A program made the position numbers and the translations under genes. Positions 33,574 to 43,800 of a stretch of DNA of 64,000 bases are shown here, piece by piece. The first letter of the stretch is position 1; each line of letters begins with the position of its first letter. This DNA is from Strigamia acuminata (lineage: Eukaryota > Arthropoda > Chilopoda > Geophilomorpha > Linotaeniidae): positions 53,205,369 to 53,269,368 of the forward strand of contig OX442314.1 of NCBI GenBank assembly GCA_949358305.1, given 5' to 3'. Under the pieces are notes generated by a model. It saw only the letters and a list, made by a program, of their open reading frames with translations, ran no database searches and was not told the origin of the DNA.

Positions 33574-34398
33574 GAATTATTTCCGTGCTGCTGAAAGAGA
33601 AACTTTGTTGACTAATACCTGACATGAGTGCTTTGCACTCGAAATAGTGTATAATTAATTATTAACCGCGATCGCTCACACGATCGTATTTTTTCCTTGT
33701 TAATTTGTTTTCGGGGTGCGAGCGCAGACTTCACGTCGCCTCGCGTCTCGAAAATTCCTCATGACTTGAGTCACGAGCGAGACAATGGGCTCGAGCCATA
33801 AATAATTTTATGACAAGGGGAGAATATTCTGTAAAAGAATATTTTTCTCCACAAGTAATTTGACGCATCAAATTGATGCAACTTAACATTCGTACGATGA
33901 ATTTTTCGGTGTGTTGGATGAATTTAATTTGACTTTAACTTTTTTAAAAAAAAAAAATTAGACAAAGTCCGACTTCGGAATAATTCTTTATTAGGTTTAT
34001 TTATTTAATAAAATTTCGACAAGCACATTTATTGTGCAATTTTAGTAATAATTTACACCCGACGAATTCTTTTTACGAATGACTGATAATTATTAATTTA
34101 ATTATTAGTAATGTCCTAATTAATGTTAGAATTAATTTGAAGTAAAATCTGATGATAAGAATCCAGATTAAAGGCTCGATTTCGTCTCGCTGTGCGTTTT
34201 GGACATGAGACAGATTTTTACGTGATGACTTCTCTTTTTCTATCCGACGAGGGACAATTCGTCCTACGTTTGCACCGATAGACAGGAATCGGTCTCGACG
34301 GACGGCTGCACGTATCGGCAACGTCCCTCGAAACCAACCATTTATCTACGTATTTAACATTAACTTTTTATTAATCGTTTATTTCTCCACCCTTCCAG
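33550..34398 (+). other. Predicted intron (849 nt) upstream of third ORF
   Basis: GT at 33,550 and AG at 34,397-34,398, the latter after a pyrimidine-rich tract. The segment has no ORF and is AT-rich, with long A/T runs, while the flanking coding DNA is GC-rich. Both facts fit an intron. Confidence 0.55.
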
Positions 34399-37155
34399 AT
34401 GGCATTACGTAGAACATGGGGACCATTAGACCCCGCTTGCATCACTCGTGGCGGGATATTTCGAGGCGCGCTGCCCGATTTTTACCGACGATGTTTCGGC
34501 GAAGACGCCGACCCTTGGCGCCTGCGAATACTACATTCCCGATGCATCGCCCGACGTTGGGTACGAGACTGCACGCTCCTGGATACGTTCCCGGAGGGAA
34601 TGCGCGAAGGCATCGCCACAGAGTTAGCTCGTAACGATGACCCGAAATCGCCAATTTTCCACCCCGGATTGTCAAGTCAGTACACTGGCAACCCGGCGGA
34701 GGAACACGTGCTGCATGCGTGGCGAGCAGCCGAGACAGAAGAGGCCCGTGAGGCCATCTATCAGCATTATAGACAACAGCTGGTGGATACCGCTGCGGCA
34801 GTGGCCGAGCGCATCCTCCAAAACGAGGGGATGACCGCGGATGATATTCATCTGTGGTTTGAGAGGCTGCGATTGGGAGAGAGTACGCCCCAGTGGAGAC
34901 CTCGGATGGGAATTTTAACGTCCCAGGCCGAGATGTGGCAGCTCCACCACCTGGGGATTTTGGGGCCCAAAAGCAGCTACCCGCGGAAGCGCAAGCGCTC
35001 CAAAGGCGCCGGGAACAGCCAGTCGCGTTCCCCGGTGACAACCAAGAAGCAGCGTGTCGCTCAAAACACGACTGAAAGCAACGAAGCTGGGCCATCCACT
35101 AGTACGGTGCGTGACCCTTCGCAGTATTCCCGACCGCGAATTTTCGTAAACCGTCAGATTAAAGACGGTAAGGAGTACAAGGAGGTTTGGATGTCTGGTG
35201 ACGAAGAGCGAGTCTCTCGTCCCAGCACTTCTAGACGTCCGCTGACTCATCGCGAGCAGCGGAAAAAAGATCGCAAAGAGCGATACTTCGCGAGGTGCGA
35301 AGCTCGGGGCCGTCCCATCCCCGAACCCGCCTACGTCTCCAAGAGAGCGGGTCGACGAAGTGGTAGCCAGTCAGGTGAGCGAAGCGTCCCAGCGGCAGAT
35401 ACGCGGGACCTTCGCGAGATTCTGACTCAGATGAAGCGGACGAAACTGACACGTTTCGATCCCGCGATGAAACACGCCAGGAAGATGGGTGTTGTCACCG
35501 ACGGAAAGGTGACCCCACACGAGGTGGCAAGGTGGCTCGCAGACTACATAAATTCGCGACCACGACCCGATGGCATGCCAACCGCCATCGTGCAGCCTTC
35601 GGGCTCCGGACAACATCTCCCGGCGCCCCAAGTCGCAATGACTGGGGTGCAGACGACGGAGACGCCGACGCAGCCAACACCACCGCTGCCGACGCCAACG
35701 CTGCCGACCAAGACGCAGCCGCCTCCGAACCTGCCGCCGCCGTCGTTGTTAAATTCGAGCGATCCGCCGGATTTGCACACCGACCGCTCAGTCCCTCTCC
35801 CCGTTGGACAGAGCATTGCGCAGGAATGTCGAGCCAATTTGACCGGCATTTACAGGCCGAGCCAACCCCGACCCGGTTCCTCGGCCCTGTTTTTCGAGAG
35901 GCGAGACGAAGAAGCGCGACTCGCGAGAGAAGCCGCCAACCCGACTATCTCCGAGCTCTCAGCGTTCCGCTTCGTGATGGAAGACCCAAGAGTCTCCGCA
36001 CCCGCCTTGCGAGGTGTGGATCAGGCCCAGCGATATTTCATCGAATGGGCAACGGCGATGATGAGTAAGCTCTCGTGTGCCTTCACTGCGGATTCGGAGC
36101 GATCGAATCCAGTGAATCGTCGCAGCCTACAGCTATCATTGACCAAGGTCATGATGCAGCTGCTAACCCCAGCACTCTTCGGAGAAGGGCGTCAGGCGAT
36201 GGCCGCATGGTCTGTCGTGGACAGAGAGGGTGTACAGGTTCCCCGTGCACTCCTCGCAGAGTGGAGCTCCATTCTGCCCGACCCTGTGTTGACTCGGTAC
36301 GAGCTAACCAGGGATGTGGTAAACCCCGAATTTGAGGGGTACAAGTTGCGAAGCACGGCGTTTCGCTATACCTCCGCCGCCTGGACAGCGGCGCCTACCC
36401 AACAACTGCGCGCCTTGACCATCCAGACGGAAGAATCGGCAGAGGATGTAGAAATGGTGATCTCGCCGACGAGCGGAGTTCCGATTCCGCCACCGATGCC
36501 TGCGGAGATATCCCCGCAAGGACCCGCCCTGTTCGAAGTGGCGGGTAAGCCAAAGCGCTTACTGTGCCGAACGCCACCCGTCAGGTCCGTCGAGCAAACG
36601 AAGCCGACACCGCCCGGGACCCCACCGGCCCGAGCGGCGACAACGACACAAGCCGTGATTCCCGCGGCCACCCAGAAGCCGAAGCCGGCACCGCCTCCAC
36701 CAGACTATTACGGGCGAATCATCGAAGAGTTTCCCCATCTTTCGATGACAACGGCGACCAGGAGGTTTATCCTCGCACAACGGGATAAAGGCAAATCAGT
36801 CTTCATCTGGCTTCACAACCAGATCCGGAAGACTAGAGACCTCATCTTCCACCAGAGGTTGCTGAGAGCCCACCGTGTGCCAGTGACGCCAGCGGAAGCC
36901 AATGCCATCCGGCATACGAACACCGGCTTCTCCGCCTACATCCCGAGCGTTTGGTTACACGAGAGGACGCGTGCCCCGCATGAGCCAGTTGACGGCCATG
37001 CATTATGCTTCATTACGGAGCATGAGGACCCCCGAGATCGGTCCTCGGCGTTAGTAGGCGATCTACCCGCGCCACCCGGCACTCAACCGCCTGTCCCTGG
37101 AGTGAGTTACGCCCAGGTGACGGACTCAGTGTCGGGTCCCCCAGGAAAGAAGTGA
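34399..37155 (+). CDS. Third ORF of inner Ty3 element, unknown function
   Basis: Uninterrupted 918-residue frame in the place where some gypsy elements carry env. It does not look like an envelope protein: no signal peptide, no transmembrane helix, no fusion peptide. The N-terminal about 190 residues are compact and Trp/Arg-rich (MALRRTWGPLDPACITRGG; repeated WR/RW). A basic stretch SYPRKRKRSKG (about 195-205) could be a nuclear signal. Long Pro/Thr/Arg-rich linkers follow, at about 400-450 and 720-775. Two conserved-looking blocks remain, around 545-680 (FIEWATAMMSKL, TKVMMQLLTPALFGEG) and at about 775-870 (DYYGRIIEEFPHLS, FIWLHNQIRKTRDLIFHQRLL). The stop lies 36 nt before the 3' LTR. No family recognised. 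Confidence 0.85.
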   Translation: MALRRTWGPLDPACITRGGIFRGALPDFYRRCFGEDADPWRLRILHSRCIARRWVRDCTLLDTFPEGMREGIATELARNDDPKSPIFHPGLSSQYTGNPAEEHVLHAWRAAETEEAREAIYQHYRQQLVDTAAAVAERILQNEGMTADDIHLWFERLRLGESTPQWRPRMGILTSQAEMWQLHHLGILGPKSSYPRKRKRSKGAGNSQSRSPVTTKKQRVAQNTTESNEAGPSTSTVRDPSQYSRPRIFVNRQIKDGKEYKEVWMSGDEERVSRPSTSRRPLTHREQRKKDRKERYFARCEARGRPIPEPAYVSKRAGRRSGSQSGERSVPAADTRDLREILTQMKRTKLTRFDPAMKHARKMGVVTDGKVTPHEVARWLADYINSRPRPDGMPTAIVQPSGSGQHLPAPQVAMTGVQTTETPTQPTPPLPTPTLPTKTQPPPNLPPPSLLNSSDPPDLHTDRSVPLPVGQSIAQECRANLTGIYRPSQPRPGSSALFFERRDEEARLAREAANPTISELSAFRFVMEDPRVSAPALRGVDQAQRYFIEWATAMMSKLSCAFTADSERSNPVNRRSLQLSLTKVMMQLLTPALFGEGRQAMAAWSVVDREGVQVPRALLAEWSSILPDPVLTRYELTRDVVNPEFEGYKLRSTAFRYTSAAWTAAPTQQLRALTIQTEESAEDVEMVISPTSGVPIPPPMPAEISPQGPALFEVAGKPKRLLCRTPPVRSVEQTKPTPPGTPPARAATTTQAVIPAATQKPKPAPPPPDYYGRIIEEFPHLSMTTATRRFILAQRDKGKSVFIWLHNQIRKTRDLIFHQRLLRAHRVPVTPAEANAIRHTNTGFSAYIPSVWLHERTRAPHEPVDGHALCFITEHEDPRDRSSALVGDLPAPPGTQPPVPGVSYAQVTDSVSGPPGKK

Positions 37156-37180
37156 TCGCTCAGCCCCACGGTCTGAGCTC

Positions 37181-37191
37181 GGAGGGGGAAG
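37181..37191 (+). promoter_or_regulatory. Polypurine tract, inner Ty3 element
   Basis: GGAGGGGGAAG directly precedes the 3' LTR start TGTTGTGACC, the position and composition of a plus-strand primer. Confidence 0.92.
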
Positions 37192-38209
37192 TGTTGTGAC
37201 CCGACTGGACCGGGGTCAACGAAGAGTTTCTCTCGTGACCTCGTTTCGGGTGTAAGGGGAGCCGCAAGCGCGTCTCCCTTCCCTCAGTGCATTGACATCT
37301 AGTCAATGGACAGGCGTCTGCCCTGAGGGAGTGGGGATGGCTCGTCCACCCCACCATTGGGTGATTCCGGTCACCTGTCAACCTCGCTTTGTGCAAAGGA
37401 ATGTGCCTTGCACTGAGCGGGCAGAACCAACACAACCATCAAACGAGAAACACACGTAAAACCCGTCGTCCTACAAGATCAGGCCCAAGTAAATATACTG
37501 GGATTGACCAAGGACAAAGGACAATTTACCGTGAGTACGTTTGGTCAGTGTCAAACTCCGCAGAGTAACCTGCGAGATAAGATTACCACACTATTTTAGC
37601 ACACCAGCTAGAAATAGTAAAAACCACTCCAGTTTAGCGAGTTGTGCAGACAAACGGTCGCACAAGCCTAAACTGCAGTAAAACCACGACGAGCGTTCCC
37701 GCCGCTGTGTGACCGCCGGGAGCCAGAAGAGTCCGCCGCTGTGTGATCGCCGGACACCACACAAAAACCTAGACAACAGACCGAAGTAAGCCTTTTAACT
37801 AAGCATTCACTCGCGCCCGACCAGCGTGAGCCCGAAGGACCAGCCAGAGACGAGCCGAGGACGCCATATTGCCACGCCGGCCCAAGACGACATCACGTTG
37901 CTACAACGAGGACGCCATCTTGGACACGCACGAGACAACAGACGACCTCGCCGATTCCAGCCAGCTTTCATCTTACCTTTGCCTTTCCATTTCCCATCAC
38001 CCATTCCGATTTACATTTTACTTACCCTTTATAGATATATATATAAGATATATCTGTACATTGCCCCGCAGAATAAATCTATATTATATTTTACCTTTTA
38101 TATCTGTGTAATCATTTCTTTGGGTAAACCGCTTGAGCAAAGCGGTAGTGAGTTAGTCGAATTAAGTAATCAACCCACGAGTTAGCGACGGTTAGAGTTG
38201 AGCGCGACA
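37192..38209 (+). repeat. 3' LTR of inner Ty3 element
   Basis: 1,018 bp, the same length as the 5' LTR and matching it wherever I compared. Followed by the CAAT target duplication and then the rest of the outer LTR. Confidence 0.95.
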
Positions 38210-38213
38210 CAAT

Positions 38214-38305
38214 ATGTTTTGTGAACCATTTCTATGTAAAATAGTAAGTTCGAGGTTGAATTTGCCGCTAGTACTAGTGGCGCCATCTATTGCTAATTTG
38301 TCACA
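38214..38305 (-). repeat. 3' LTR of outer Ty3 element, proximal 92 bp
   Basis: Matches the last 92 bp (49,741-49,832) of the intact right LTR. On the minus strand this is the start of U3, TGTGACAAATTAG. Confidence 0.95.
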
Positions 38306-38676
38306 CATCCCCCTTAATAACTAAACATATACTCTTATATTTTATGTTATTCTTTAGGAATATCATTCGTGTCAAATTCATCCATGTCAATAAATATTTT
38401 ATTTCCAATATTTATAAGGCCCACGAGTGTTTTTTTAATAAACATGTTCTTATCCTTAGGATGCTCAAAAAATGCTTTTTTATTTTCTCCTTTCAGAGAC
38501 GGTTATAAAAATAGTTTGGTTATTATTAAAACAATAAACATGAAGTCTTTTCGTATAACGAAGAAGCACTTCTTACAAAAATCTTCGTTAAAGAATTTTC
38601 TGGTTACATATTATATTTTTGTTTTTATCACAGAACACACAAACAAACTGCTAATTGTTTTAACTTTGAACATGGC
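38306..38676 (-). other. 3' non-coding region and polypurine tract of outer element
   Basis: On the minus strand AAGGGGGATG (38,315-38,306) directly precedes the LTR and is the likely polypurine tract. The rest is AT-rich without an ORF. Confidence 0.8.
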
Positions 38677-40287
38677 TTAATCTTGACCTTTTTCGGTCTC
38701 CGTGGCGGGCTTTTGCCTGTCCTTTGAAGAAGACTTTTTGCCACGTTTCTTGGCGGGAAGGGGTTCTTCCGGTTGCCGATCTATGAAAAATGCAGCGGTC
38801 GCAACAACTTCCGTGGCGATGGGCGTTTCGGGTGCTTTATCCCCTGCTTCAGGCTGATCAGTCGATCCGTCTTCTTCATCGATCATCTTTTTGAGATCTT
38901 CGTAGATGTCAATCACCGGGGGCAAAACCAAAATCCAGCCTTCACATATTTGGTTTTTCATCTCAGCTGCGATTTTTCCCACGAGCAGATTCCAAAGGTG
39001 CTCCAAAATGTTGAAGCCCTCAACGCGACGTGGATTCAAGATCATTTGCATGATCCTGGTCACGTATCCTACCGTTATTTGATCGGGAAGACCCGTAATC
39101 AATTGGCGAGAAATTATTATCGCAAGTCGAGCTACGATGGGGTAGTAGTATTCGACCTCCCAAACGAATAACTGTCCTATCTTGGTGTTCGGGGGAACTT
39201 GGTAGGGTTCGATTAAGAATTCGTTCGAAATCCCGTGTTCCGCGATATTTGGCATGGGAACCAATGTGGCTTCTTCCGTTTGGGTTGCGTTATCTACGCA
39301 GACAACACTTGGCATTTTTTCCAAACCCATTTGAAGACCAAGGGGCGTTCTTCGCGAATTCATAAATTCGGGATCCTCGTATACAGCTTTGCCATCGTTA
39401 GATAGTAAAGCTTTACAAAGGTGGCAGGTTGCCCATTTTCGGGGTACTGGATCGAACAACCCTTTAACCACGAATGAAACAAACTTGGGGTTCCAGGGTT
39501 GGATTTTCAATCGTCGTTTTGATCCGAGACAATTCCCGCATGATGCTAAATGGCACCCTGTCCCGGAGCCGGACATCCAACCAACCCCGAAACAGAAGGG
39601 GCACGGTATTTCGCCCTTTGCGAGCTCCAAATTGTCGTGTGGAATTCCCAATTCTAAGTCACGATCGCAGGCGGCTTTTCGACGCAGTGCCTTTTCTTGC
39701 TTATTAGCTGCTCTTTGTTGAGCAGTCATCGGCTGTAGTTTGGGGGCTCTCGTGGACACAAACGTACGTTTTACTCTGGCCGTATTATATCTTGGGGTAT
39801 ACACTACTTCGCGCGAAGTCGTGGGTGGCGGCGAGTCGTAATGGACGTACTCTCGCTGTTTACGTTTGTTGTCTTGGTGGCGATTTCCCTCGGGATTTCG
39901 ATTCGCCTCTAATTGGACAATCTCGTCCAGACTTCTCTCATGAGAGGTCGACGAATCGTTCATTCGACTCGTACTTGGTTTAGGGATCGACTGTAAAGGA
40001 TGGCTTTTGGAAAAACTGTCCTTTTTTGGTATAATGAAGGTTTCTTGGGTAACCTCCATCGCCGTTTTGGGTACAGCCGTTTTTGGGCGAATTTCCTTTG
40101 GGAGAGCGTCTGGGTTGTTTCGGGCCCAGGTTAATATGTCCCATCCTTTTTGGTCGAGCACAATAGGAGTATTTGGCGCTCCCGGGACCGTTACGATGGT
40201 CGGGTTGACTGTTGGCGTGTCTTCTTCCTCCGAAGAACTCGACTGAATCACAATTCGCCGCTTTTTAATTGGTATCTTCTTGACCAT
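38677..40287 (-). CDS. Third ORF of outer Ty3 element: cysteine-rich putative zinc-binding protein
   Basis: 536 residues from ATG 40,287, in the env position after pol, but without signal peptide or membrane helix. The start is basic, then a Ser/Glu run (SSSSEEED). The core has three paired-cysteine sites: C229-P-F-C232, C250-G-N-C253 preceded by C245-H246, and C288-H-L-C291. Between them stand GWMSG, PWNPKF and FVVKG. The spacing suggests one or two structural zinc ions; this is inference. The C-terminal half is helical and ends in a Lys-rich tail. On the minus strand TTTCTATATTTGTAG lies just before the ATG and could be a splice acceptor, giving a subgenomic mRNA. Three decayed homologues lie at 4,500-5,500, 17,408-18,500 and 21,285-21,830. 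Function unknown. Confidence 0.85.
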   Translation of the reverse strand: MVKKIPIKKRRIVIQSSSSEEEDTPTVNPTIVTVPGAPNTPIVLDQKGWDILTWARNNPDALPKEIRPKTAVPKTAMEVTQETFIIPKKDSFSKSHPLQSIPKPSTSRMNDSSTSHERSLDEIVQLEANRNPEGNRHQDNKRKQREYVHYDSPPPTTSREVVYTPRYNTARVKRTFVSTRAPKLQPMTAQQRAANKQEKALRRKAACDRDLELGIPHDNLELAKGEIPCPFCFGVGWMSGSGTGCHLASCGNCLGSKRRLKIQPWNPKFVSFVVKGLFDPVPRKWATCHLCKALLSNDGKAVYEDPEFMNSRRTPLGLQMGLEKMPSVVCVDNATQTEEATLVPMPNIAEHGISNEFLIEPYQVPPNTKIGQLFVWEVEYYYPIVARLAIIISRQLITGLPDQITVGYVTRIMQMILNPRRVEGFNILEHLWNLLVGKIAAEMKNQICEGWILVLPPVIDIYEDLKKMIDEEDGSTDQPEAGDKAPETPIATEVVATAAFFIDRQPEEPLPAKKRGKKSSSKDRQKPATETEKGQD

Positions 40288-40879
40288 AATTCTACAAATA
40301 TAGAAAACGTTTTAGTTTTATTTGCAATACTTTTGTATGCGCGCGCCCTCTATTGAGAAGACGCGTAACTCAATTTACGAATTTTATAATTATAATTCGT
40401 TACAACTTTTCACTTTTGTGTATTGATAATTTCATCGAACTTACGAAAATGTCCTGCTTCCTTTAGAAGCGTAGCTTGTAGAATTCTAAGTGTAGTCGCC
40501 TCGACGATAACTTGGAGTTTAGAGCACGTGGCTTTCAAATCCTCCGCCGCTAGTAAACGAATTCCGCTGGTTCGTATTTCTTCGAATATTCAAAGAAATT
40601 TCATGATATATAGATATAACTTTATATGCATAATCATAATACCTGTATTCGCTGATTTATAGCTAACAATGTCAACGCGTTTGACCGTGATTTTCGTTGA
40701 ATTCGACAAAGTTCTTCTCCTCTCACGTGTGTGTTAGAAGACTGAATATAGAACGAATCTTTTACTCTCCACCCGGGGTCATAATTTATCAGGTGACTTC
40801 GCGAATTTTCAATTTGAATATTCAATATCCGATTTAAATCAATATCTTTTAGAATATTCTTTTTATATTAAGAATCTTT
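40288..40879 (-). other. Spacer between pol and third ORF of outer element
   Basis: About 590 bp without a supported ORF. The part nearest the third ORF contains the candidate acceptor described there. Confidence 0.5.
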
Positions 40880-43800
40880 TTAACGACGTTCTTGAATCAT
40901 CTGCACAAAATCCGTAGTGTATTTCGGATTTGGCCTCGAAGTTCTTTTCGGTCTCGAGATTATTTCCGGAAGGTCAGCTGTTCGCTTCCGTTTATTCGAG
41001 TTATTACTTCGTGGATCGATAATCTCGTTTCCATTTTCATTTGAGGTAGGAATTATTCTTTCTTCTTGTTCAAGACTTTCTTGAGGAAGTTCTTCCATAT
41101 CTTGATTATCTAATTCTTGTGAATTAGATTTGTTAAATTCGGAATTTGCCGACATCCAATCAGGGTTTGGGTGATCTTCCAATTTTCCTTTTTTCTGACC
41201 CAGAGTCCATGTCTCAATCGGGTATGAAGGGATATACGGGGTGAGATCATCCGTATTTATTGATGGTTCAATTGAATCATCTAATAATTTTCGTAAGGCG
41301 TATGCACCTCCTGTTAATACGGCCGTGATTTCCCACGGTCCGTCTCGTTTTTCAGCAAATCCTTTAATAATGCCTTTGTCTTGATTGGAAAGAATATGTG
41401 TATTTTTCCAGACTAAATCACCTACTTCATATTTGCAAATATGAAATTTATTACGGTGAATTCTGTCGTGTTTCTCGTAATTTAGTTGGATCCTACGGTG
41501 CATTTCTTGGTGTGCTCTTCGTAGAATCCCGAGTAAATTAAACACGAATTCCTCAGGGTTATTTTTATCGAATTTATTCGCGTGTTGAATAATTCGCGGG
41601 TCGAAAGGTAGTGTTACTATTCTTCCCGTATTTAATAAAAATGGCGTCGATCCGGTTGCTTCGGATTTTGCCGTCCTGGATGCAAATGCAAATTCATTCA
41701 GAAAACGTGGCCAGTGAGAGTGCACATCAGAATAAATTGCAAGCATTATTTTGATATCCCTGTTTGCCCGTTCTGTGGGGTTGGCCTGAGCATGATAAGG
41801 ACTTATATGAGTCATTTTAATGTTGTGCCTTTTACAGAAACCCTCATAGATGGTGGATGCGAACTGTTTTCCATTATCGCTGATAATTTTCCTGGGGTAA
41901 CCCCATCTATGTACGATATCACCTAATTTTGTTATAATTGCTTCACTTGAAGCTTTGCTTAATGGGGCTAATTCTACCCATTTAGTACATTGATCGATTC
42001 CTACTAAAATATATTTATGTTGGTATTGTCCAGCGGGTTTGGGACCCATGAAGTCTAAACAAAGAACTTCCCATGGCTGTGCCATATTGTGAGGAGTATA
42101 ACTCGCTCTGTGTTTGCGGTGTTGACTAGGTTTGTATTGTTGGCAATGAACACAACTACGAACATAATTACACGTGTCTTTGCTCATTTTAGGCCAATAA
42201 TAGATGAGTTTCGCTCGTTCGAGCGTTTTACTCATCCCCGCGTGTCCACTTAACGGATGTCCGTGGCATGCGAACAACACTCGTCGTACTAAAGACGGTG
42301 GAATCACCGCTTTAAATCCGTTGCCGGAATCATTTAATTCTTCTTCAAATGTTGGTTTGAAGAAGATTAACATTTCAGAATCATTACTATTCTCATCTTC
42401 ATTATCATGATTTTCTTTGAAATCTAGTTGGTAGCCTTTGATGTCTTTCATCCATCGCTTAGTTTTCCTATTTTTCTTTTGTTCAACTTCATCTAACTTT
42501 AGATGAGTTATTATTTTTCTGCATTCGTAATCTTTGAGCTGAGCTTCGATGATTTCTGCTCTGGTAGGAGGAACTATACTTAGTACTTCGGTTAACGCAC
42601 TAAATAAAGTTTCTGGTTCAACATGACCTTTCTCCCCCTTTTCCAAAGAATTATTTAATTTTTTGGAATAATCAAACTTTACTGACACGTTTGTTAAGAA
42701 CTGACAGGGTTTTGGTTCTTCTCTACGAGTAACTTCTTTATTTCCGTCCCACTCGGGCCAGAATTGAGTTATTTCTGTGGGTTCGATATAATCATCCTTC
42801 GGAATGTCTTCAATACTCAAAGGAGCTCTTGAAAATGCGTCTGCGACTTGATTTTGAGTACCACGACGATACTTAATTTTAAAGGCGCCGCATTGCAGTT
42901 TAATTGCCCATCGGCCAAAACGACCAGAAGGTTCTGGCGTCCCCATTAGCCATTTTAAGGCTTCTGCATCTGACTCCAGGGTGAAAGACGTGTATTCTAT
43001 GTAAGGGCGGAAACGTTCTACAGCCCATACTACCGCTAGACACTCTAGTTCGGGAGTAGTGTAACGTTGCTCGGCTCCTCGAAGTACGCGACTAGCGTAA
43101 GCTACGGGTCTTGGAGTTTTAATCCATTTGTCCTTGTTTTTGTCAAGAAAATCCACATCTTGGCATAATACCGCTCCTAATCCTGAATGTGAAGCGTCTG
43201 TTAGAATCACAAAGGGTTCGAGCATATTAGGCATTAATAAAACTTGAGTTTCGTCGCATAAGATGTCTTTAATTCTTTCGAAAGCGTCCATTTGCTCTTG
43301 TCCCCAGACAAAAGTTGCTTTCTCATGCATTATGCTAGTCAGTGGAGTAGCAATTTCACCGTGGTTAGGAATAAACTTCCTAAAGAAATTTGCCAACCCG
43401 TGAAACCTTTGAACATCCTTCGATGTTTTTGGGGTTGGAAATTTTCGTACTGACGCGATTTTGTCAGGATCCGGGGCCAATCCATTTGGAGTGATTAAAT
43501 GTCCCAGAAATTTTAGCGTAGTTCTGCCGAACTTAGACTTTTCTTTATTTACGGACAAGTTGGCTTTGTCTAGTCGTTCTAAGACATCTTTAATGTGACC
43601 GAGATGTTGGTCCCAGGTCTGAGAAAAGATGATTACATCGTCTAAATAGACTAATGCATGTTTATATAACGCGTCACCAATAACTTGTTCCATTAGAGCT
43701 TGAAATGTACAAGGCGCGTTACATAACCCAAATGGCATACGTACAAATTGATAGTTGCCTTTTGGAGTATAGAAAGCAGTTTTCTGCTTATCTTCATCTT

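Larger units (their letters stand above)
24725..38209 (+). mobile_element. Intact Ty3/gypsy LTR retrotransposon (inner), 13,485 bp
   Basis: It has two 1,018-bp LTRs beginning TGTTGTGACC and ending GCGCGACA, with CAAT on both sides (24,721-24,724 and 38,210-38,213). It sits 92 bp inside the minus-strand outer element's 3' LTR. Internal order: primer site, gag, pol, spliced third gene, polypurine tract GGAGGGGGAAG. The enzymatic ORFs are intact. I found no difference between the LTRs in the stretches I compared, so the insertion is recent and certainly younger than the outer element. Confidence 0.96.

Noticed and set aside
34442-37110. Long minus- and plus-strand frames inside the third ORF of the inner element
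   Set aside because: GC-rich coding DNA produces antisense frames; no domain motifs and the main ORF explains the region.
34399-37155. Envelope glycoprotein for the inner third ORF
   Set aside because: Position fits, but there is no signal peptide, membrane helix or Cys-pair pattern of a glycoprotein.
38677-40287. Envelope glycoprotein for the outer third ORF
   Set aside because: No membrane segments; the cysteines are in CxxC pairs typical of zinc sites and relics keep exactly those.
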